This document shows, one piece after another, positions 6,812-11,004 of a stretch of 11,004 nt of DNA. The notes under the pieces are model-generated. The model was not told the origin of the DNA. It saw nothing but the letters and a program-made list of their open reading frames with translations, and ran no database searches. The DNA comes from Chloroflexota bacterium (lineage in GTDB: Bacteria; Chloroflexota; UBA5177; JANWHV01): assembly GCA_025924845.1 (NCBI GenBank), contig JAICHN010000135.1, positions 1 through 11,004 of the forward strand, in the 5' to 3' direction. Position 1 is the stretch's first letter, and each line of letters begins with the position of its first letter. The translations under genes were made by a program, and so were the position numbers.

Positions 6812-8938
6812 CTAGCCGGCGCCGGCCGGCCGGCCGGGCGTGCTCCAGGCGGAGGTGCGCATCCACTGCTCCAGATCGCCGGGCGACACCGGCTTGCTCA
6901 TAAAGAAGCCCTGGCCCGTGTCGCAGTTCAGGTCCGCCAGCCGCGACATCGTAGCCTGATCCTCGATGCCCTCGGCCACCACCGCCAGGCCCAGATTGTG
7001 GCTCAACTCGATCACTGATCGCACAATCGCATCATCCTGCAAGCCTGGTGTCATGCCGAGCACGAACGATTTGTCGATCTTGATTGTATGCACCGGCAGG
7101 TTCTTGAGATAGGCCAGGGACGAGAAGCCGGTACCAAAGTCGTCGATCGCCAGGCGCACCCCCATTCCATGCAGTTCGTTGAGCACGGCCAGGGCATGGG
7201 CCGGGTCGGTCATCAGGGCTTCCTCGGTGATCTCGAGCGTGAGCTGCTCGGCCGCCACCCCATGCTCCACCAGGGCTGTCGCCACCTTGCCCGGAAGCTG
7301 ACCATCCTGCAAGGTACTTGCCGAGATATTGACCGCTACGCGCAGGGCAAGGCCTCCCTCGTGCCAGGCTCGACATTGCCGTAGGGCGGTGTGGAGAACC
7401 CATTGGGTCAGCGCGTCCAGCACGCCGATCCGCTCCGCCAGGGGCAGGATGCGTGCCGGTGGAATCAGGCCGTGGCGTGGATGGTTCCAGCGGAGCAGGG
7501 CTTCCACGGCGGTGACGCGCCCTCCCTCCAGTTCAACCAATGGTTGATATTGGAGGAACAATCCGTTACCGGCCAGCGCCTGGCGAAACTCTTGCGGCAA
7601 CGCCAGGTGGTCCGGACTGTGCTGATCAACGTCGGCGTCATACACGGCATAGCCGCATCCTGCCCCCTTTGCCACATACATCGCGACATCGGCATAGACC
7701 AAAAGAGTCGCCGCGTCCGTCGCGTGCAAGGGATAGTAGGCAATGCCGATGCTGGCCGCGACGTCGGGATGGTGCCCATCGAGGTCCAGCGGCTGCTCCA
7801 GCACCTGTCGGATGCGCAGCGCGGTACCCGCCGCGAAGTCACCGGCCGCCCCCGGCAGGATGATCGCGAACTCGTCGCCACCCAGTCTGGCCACTGTATC
7901 CGACTCGCGCAGTTCACCGTAAATCCGCGTCGCTACCTCTTGAAGCAGGCGATCACCGCGTTGGTGCCCTAAAGTATCGTTCACCTCCTTGAACCGATCC
8001 AGATCCAGGAGGCAGAGGGCAAACGAAGATCGCTCCCGCTGGGCTGTGAGGACGGCCTGTTCGAGCCGGTCGAGGAGAAGGGCCCGATTTGGCAGCCCGG
8101 TCAGCATATCGTGCAGCGCTTGATGACTGAGCCGTTCCTGGACCAGTTGCAACTGGGTAATGTCGCGCGAGATGCCGACCAAGCCGACCACCTGGCCGGC
8201 TCGCACGATAGGCGCCTTGGTGGATTGAATCCAGAGCGGCCGACCGAACTGCGCCGTCTGGTCTTCAATTCGGCCGACGATCGGTTGGCCCGTACACATC
8301 GCCAACTGTTCCTCATCAAAGATGATCTGAGCGAAATCCCGGGGATACAGGTCAAAATCGGTCTTGCCGATCAGATCGGATGGACTGGCGAAGCCGCCAT
8401 GCACGGCATGGGCGCGATTAGCCCGCGTAAAGCGCGAAGCACGATCCTTCGTGTAAATCAGATCGGGCATGCTGTCCATGAGCGTTTGCAAGAGGGCACG
8501 CTCGTCCCTCAACTCCTCGTCAATCCGGGTGGTGGCGGTTCGGTCAATTATGGCGGTCAATAACCGGATTTCCCGGCGTGAAGCACCGTGCAGCGGTATG
8601 GTGCGCGCTTCCACCCAACGCTGCTCACCGTCCGCCCGCAGCAGGATCAACCGCCCACTCAAGCGCTCGAACGGAGTGGTCGGTAGCTCAGCGGCGGAGG
8701 GCGGACCGTCGGCGGGATCGGGCCGGAGCAGTTCGGCGGCTGCACGGCCTCGGATCAACGCCGCCGTCTCGCCAAACAGGTCCTCGGCCGCGCGATTGGC
8801 GTAGACTAATCGCGCGGCCTCGTCCCAGATCACGACCGCCACGGGCAACGGTCCATACGCTTCGTAGCGCCTGAGTCCCGCTCGACCAGATCGCTCGCGC
8901 TTCGAGGCGGAGTTCGGCCGGTCGGCAACGCTTGACAT
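6812..8938 (-). CDS. PAS-PAS-GGDEF-EAL cyclic-di-GMP turnover protein
   Basis: The 708-residue protein has two PAS sensor domains (about 25-135 and 148-262, the second ending in GLVGISRDITQ), a GGDEF diguanylate cyclase domain (about 268-435) and an EAL phosphodiesterase domain (about 447-695). The cyclase site GGDEF is intact at 353-357, and an RxxD inhibitory site (Arg344, Asp347) lies five residues before it. The EAL side keeps Glu479 (EALLRW), Asn537, Glu569, Asp599-Asp600 in the DDFGTG loop, Lys620, Glu656 and Gln676, so both activities could be functional. There is no membrane segment or signal peptide, which suggests a cytoplasmic protein sensing a small ligand, redox state or light. 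I chose the ATG at 8938, which has AGAAGGG eight bases upstream, over a TTG twelve codons earlier. It is divergent from the MatB-like gene and upstream of the fusion gene on the same strand. Confidence 0.93.
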   Translation of the reverse strand: MSSVADRPNSASKRERSGRAGLRRYEAYGPLPVAVVIWDEAARLVYANRAAEDLFGETAALIRGRAAAELLRPDPADGPPSAAELPTTPFERLSGRLILLRADGEQRWVEARTIPLHGASRREIRLLTAIIDRTATTRIDEELRDERALLQTLMDSMPDLIYTKDRASRFTRANRAHAVHGGFASPSDLIGKTDFDLYPRDFAQIIFDEEQLAMCTGQPIVGRIEDQTAQFGRPLWIQSTKAPIVRAGQVVGLVGISRDITQLQLVQERLSHQALHDMLTGLPNRALLLDRLEQAVLTAQRERSSFALCLLDLDRFKEVNDTLGHQRGDRLLQEVATRIYGELRESDTVARLGGDEFAIILPGAAGDFAAGTALRIRQVLEQPLDLDGHHPDVAASIGIAYYPLHATDAATLLVYADVAMYVAKGAGCGYAVYDADVDQHSPDHLALPQEFRQALAGNGLFLQYQPLVELEGGRVTAVEALLRWNHPRHGLIPPARILPLAERIGVLDALTQWVLHTALRQCRAWHEGGLALRVAVNISASTLQDGQLPGKVATALVEHGVAAEQLTLEITEEALMTDPAHALAVLNELHGMGVRLAIDDFGTGFSSLAYLKNLPVHTIKIDKSFVLGMTPGLQDDAIVRSVIELSHNLGLAVVAEGIEDQATMSRLADLNCDTGQGFFMSKPVSPGDLEQWMRTSAWSTPGRPAGAG

Positions 8939-9080
8939 TGCGACTGCCCTTCTACCGGATAGTTCGGTGTGCAAGAGCGCTTCGCACCGCGCGAGAGCCC
9001 TGACTAAATGAGATCCAGGACCAATCGATCTGCGCCGGAACGAGATCGCACGTCTCCAACAGAGTTCGGCAAAAGTGAGG

Positions 9081-9099
9081 AGAACTGTAGAGCAGTTCT
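9081..9099. promoter_or_regulatory. Palindrome, possible operator
   Basis: AGAACTG (9081-9087), spacer TAGAG, CAGTTCT (9093-9099) is a perfect seven-base inverted repeat with a five-base spacer. It lies 137 bp before the MatB-like start and 143 bp before the GGDEF-EAL start, and is less GC-rich than its surroundings. The size and symmetry suit a homodimeric repressor such as a TetR or GntR type; no regulator gene is present in the window. A simple hairpin is the alternative. Confidence 0.45.
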
Positions 9100-9223
9100 G
9101 TCGCCCAACGCCGCGGAAGACCGCTCACGGCGGTGCTTCGATTGTACAGCGTATGGCAACCCCATCCGTCCCGCCGGTCCATGATAGGATAGAGGACGGG
9201 CTTTACGGCATAGCGGGGGTGTG

Positions 9224-9230
9224 AGGAAGG
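9224..9230 (+). promoter_or_regulatory. Ribosome binding site of the MatB-like gene
   Basis: AGGAAGG ends five bases before the ATG at 9236. The upstream in-frame GTG at 9221 runs into this site, so the ATG is the better start. Confidence 0.65.
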
Positions 9231-9235
9231 CGAGC

Positions 9236-10780
9236 ATGACGGAGCACGGTTCACAGGACACTTTGATTCCGGCACGGGTAGAGCCGGCTTCACCCTGGCA
9301 TATCCACCGACGCCCCGGTTCCGACCTTCCCGCTGATACGGCAGCCTGTCGCCTGGCATTGCGTCAGGGAAATCTGGCCGAGTCCCTCCTGCGCGGCGGA
9401 GCCGATCCGGCCCTGCGGGAGGGCGGCGTGCCGCTGACGTACGACGACCTGCGTGTACGCGCGTCGCGGGTCGCCGCCGGACTTCATGCCCTGGGCGTTC
9501 GGCCGGGAGCGCGGATCTCCCTCTACGCCGCGAACTCATTGCAGTGGGTACTTGCCTACCTGGGCGCGCAGCGAGTCGGCGCCGTGGTCAATCCCTGCAA
9601 TCCGGCCTATCGGCAGGCCGAACTGGAACATATTCTGGCTAACTGTCGCCCAACCCTGGTACTGACCGATCGGGAGCGGCTGCCTTTGGCGGAGGCGACG
9701 CGTGCCCAGGCGCCATCGATCGAACGGATAGTAAATATCGAGGATCTACCGGAGGGCGATGACGCGCCGCCTCAACCGATCCTCGACGCCAAGAGTCCGG
9801 ACCTGATCATCTATACCTCCGGCACCACCGGCAGGCCCAAGGGAGCGCTGCTGGATCATGGCAACCTGCTCGCCCAGGCCCGCGGCGTAATTGAGGCGTG
9901 GCGGTGGACCGCGGCGGATCGCCTGGTGCTGGCCCTCCCCCTATTCCACGTCCATGGACTGGCAATCGGCCTGCACGGCACGCTTCTGAGCGGCGCCTCC
10001 GCGACGCTCATCCGCTTTTCACCCGAGCAGGTGGTGAGCGAACTGCTTGCGGGCGGCACCATGTTCTTCGGCGTCCCGGCCATGTATCAAAGGTTAGTGG
10101 AGTATCTGGAGGAGCATCCAGCCGATCTTTCGGGCGTACGCCTCTTCGTCTCGGGATCGGCGCCGCTGCCGCCCGCGCTGTTCGAGCGTGCCCAGCGCGT
10201 GCTTGGGCAGCCGGTACTCGAACGTTATGGGATCACGGAGGGCGGCATTGCGGTCTCCAATCCCTACGACGGCCCGCGTCAAGCCGGACGAGTAGGCTAT
10301 CCACTGCCCGGCGTGGAAGTAAGGCTGGGCGACCAAGGCGAGGTGTTGTTGAGCGGGGGACAGGTGTTCTCGGGCTATCTGGACAATCCGGCCGCGAGCG
10401 ACGATGCCCTAAAGGGCGGCATGCTGCACACCGGGGACGTGGGAGAAATAGGTGATGACGGCAGCCTGGCCATTCGCGGCCGAATCAAGGAGATGATCAT
10501 TTCCGGGGGGTTCAACGTCTATCCGCGCGAGGTGGAATTGGTTCTGGAGACGCATCCCGCCGTGGCGGAGGTAGCGGTGGCGGGGATCACCTCCGAGCGC
10601 TGGGGCGAGGAAGTCGCCGCCTACGTCGTCGCTTCGACTCCTATGGAGAGCGCTGAGCTGATCGCCTACGCGCGGGAGCGGCTGGCTCCCTACAAATGTC
10701 CCCGGCACGTCGTGTTCGTGCAGACGCTGCCTCGCAACGCGATGGGGAAGATACAGCGATCGGCGCTGGCGCACGGATGA
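9236..10780 (+). CDS. Acyl-CoA synthetase, MatB-like (malonyl-CoA synthetase family)
   Basis: This is a complete 514-residue adenylate-forming ligase. Core motifs are intact: YTSGTTGRPKG (193-203), YGITE (331-335), TGD (399-401), GRIKEMIISGGFNVYP (415-430), and the catalytic Lys505 in NAMGK. Such enzymes convert a carboxylic acid, ATP and CoA into acyl-CoA, AMP and pyrophosphate in the cytoplasm. PLFHVHGL (235-242), GGTMFFGVPAMY (273-284), FVSGSAPLP (304-312), SNPYDG (341-346) and VGYPLPGVEV (353-362) together resemble malonyl-CoA synthetases (MatB), so malonate or methylmalonate is the best guess. The usual TET after YGM is TEG here, and the N-terminus is a little long, so a different short acid remains possible. 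No malonate transporter or decarboxylase gene lies beside it. It is transcribed away from the GGDEF-EAL gene, and its stop is one base from the end of the convergent small ORF. Confidence 0.88.
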   Translation: MTEHGSQDTLIPARVEPASPWHIHRRPGSDLPADTAACRLALRQGNLAESLLRGGADPALREGGVPLTYDDLRVRASRVAAGLHALGVRPGARISLYAANSLQWVLAYLGAQRVGAVVNPCNPAYRQAELEHILANCRPTLVLTDRERLPLAEATRAQAPSIERIVNIEDLPEGDDAPPQPILDAKSPDLIIYTSGTTGRPKGALLDHGNLLAQARGVIEAWRWTAADRLVLALPLFHVHGLAIGLHGTLLSGASATLIRFSPEQVVSELLAGGTMFFGVPAMYQRLVEYLEEHPADLSGVRLFVSGSAPLPPALFERAQRVLGQPVLERYGITEGGIAVSNPYDGPRQAGRVGYPLPGVEVRLGDQGEVLLSGGQVFSGYLDNPAASDDALKGGMLHTGDVGEIGDDGSLAIRGRIKEMIISGGFNVYPREVELVLETHPAVAEVAVAGITSERWGEEVAAYVVASTPMESAELIAYARERLAPYKCPRHVVFVQTLPRNAMGKIQRSALAHG

Positions 10781-10781
10781 C

Positions 10782-10895
10782 CTATATTGAACCACGTCGT
10801 TCGAGCAACCAGTAGCGGGCCGGTACGTAACCGCGGAGCGTGGCCAGATAGGCACGGTCCATGCGAAAGGGGGCGGGCTCGGCTGTCGTCGTCAT
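10782..10895 (-). CDS. Small ORF, 37 residues, unknown function
   Basis: The frame starts at ATG 10895 and ends at TAG 10782-10784, one base beyond the stop of the convergent MatB-like gene. The product begins MTTTAEPAPFRMDRAYLATL and ends in ARYWLLERRGSI. It is basic, has no clear membrane segment, and could form a short amphipathic helix in its middle. An AGGAGGT site lies nine bases before the ATG, which is good for an ORF this short. I do not recognise it. The open frame continues upstream to 10982, but that part looks like noncoding GC-rich sequence. It could be a genuine small protein, the remnant of a longer gene, or chance. Confidence 0.45.
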   Translation of the reverse strand: MTTTAEPAPFRMDRAYLATLRGYVPARYWLLERRGSI

Positions 10896-10904
10896 CGGCG
10901 CCGC

Positions 10905-10911
10905 ACCTCCT
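10905..10911 (-). promoter_or_regulatory. Ribosome binding site of the small ORF
   Basis: Minus-strand AGGAGGT ends nine bases before ATG 10895. It is a near-perfect Shine-Dalgarno sequence and the main argument that the 37-residue ORF is translated. Confidence 0.45.
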
Positions 10912-11004
10912 GCTCGCTTCGCTCCGCCTCGCAGCGTTGCTGGCGTTTCACAGCGTTTGACGCTAGCCCTATCCGGCGACACGCGGACACAGGCGCGCCG
11001 TTTC

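Larger units (their letters stand above)
8939..9235. other. Divergent intergenic region
   Basis: These 297 bp separate the starts of the GGDEF-EAL gene (-) and the MatB-like gene (+). Apart from the palindrome at 9081-9099 and a weaker ACCGC/GCGGT pair (9120-9134), I see no gene and no convincing -35/-10 pair on either strand. Open frames crossing it are antisense or chance. Confidence 0.7.

Noticed and set aside
8952..9539. A 195-codon minus-strand frame covering the divergent region
   Set aside because: It starts inside the MatB-like gene, is low-complexity Arg/Pro/Ser-rich, and has no family features.
10861..11004. A plus-strand frame open from ATG 10861 to the window end
   Set aside because: It has no ribosome site, it lies opposite the better-supported small ORF, and its Ala/Arg/Pro-rich translation looks noncoding.

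Overview
The window is about 11 kb of GC-rich bacterial chromosome (roughly 60-65% G+C by eye). GTG and TTG starts occur beside ATG, and TTA, CTA and TCA codons are scarce. A Uma2-family (DUF820) nuclease-like gene, an EntS-type MFS exporter and the general protein style suggest a Chloroflexota lineage (Thermomicrobia or Sphaerobacter-like). This is an inference from family content; there is no rRNA or other marker to fix the taxonomy. I saw no tRNA, rRNA, CRISPR array, transposase or phage gene.

Layout, left to right. (1) 1-651 (+) is the C-terminal half of an EntS-like MFS exporter cut by the window edge. It is followed 54 bp later by a complete ureohydrolase (agmatinase family, 706-1647, +). 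(2) A convergent Uma2-family gene (1694-2278, -) follows, then a 245-bp gap with no convincing gene. (3) A probable minus-strand operon comes next. It holds an 898-residue fusion of acyl-activating enzyme, acyl carrier protein and PlsC-type acyltransferase (3904-6600), followed after 69 bp by a Spinster-like MFS transporter (2524-3834). (4) A PAS-PAS-GGDEF-EAL cyclic-di-GMP protein lies upstream on the same strand (6812-8938, -), separated by 211 bp that contain short hairpins. (5) A 297-bp divergent region carries a perfect 7-5-7 palindrome. (6) A MatB-like acyl-CoA synthetase (9236-10780, +) is followed by a convergent 37-codon small ORF (10782-10895, -).

The most interesting part is the fusion/transporter pair. 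Escherichia coli recycles lysophospholipids with LplT (an MFS lysophospholipid flippase) and Aas (acyltransferase plus acyl-ACP synthetase). Here the same functional parts appear to be assembled differently: the activating and acyltransferase domains are in the reverse order, an acyl carrier domain is built in between, and the partner transporter is from the Spinster branch, which in animals moves lysophospholipids and sphingosine-1-phosphate. The inference is a self-contained uptake and re-acylation module for lysolipids. The MatB-like enzyme nearby could supply malonyl-CoA or a related acyl-CoA, giving the right half a lipid/acyl theme, but no direct link is visible in the sequence.
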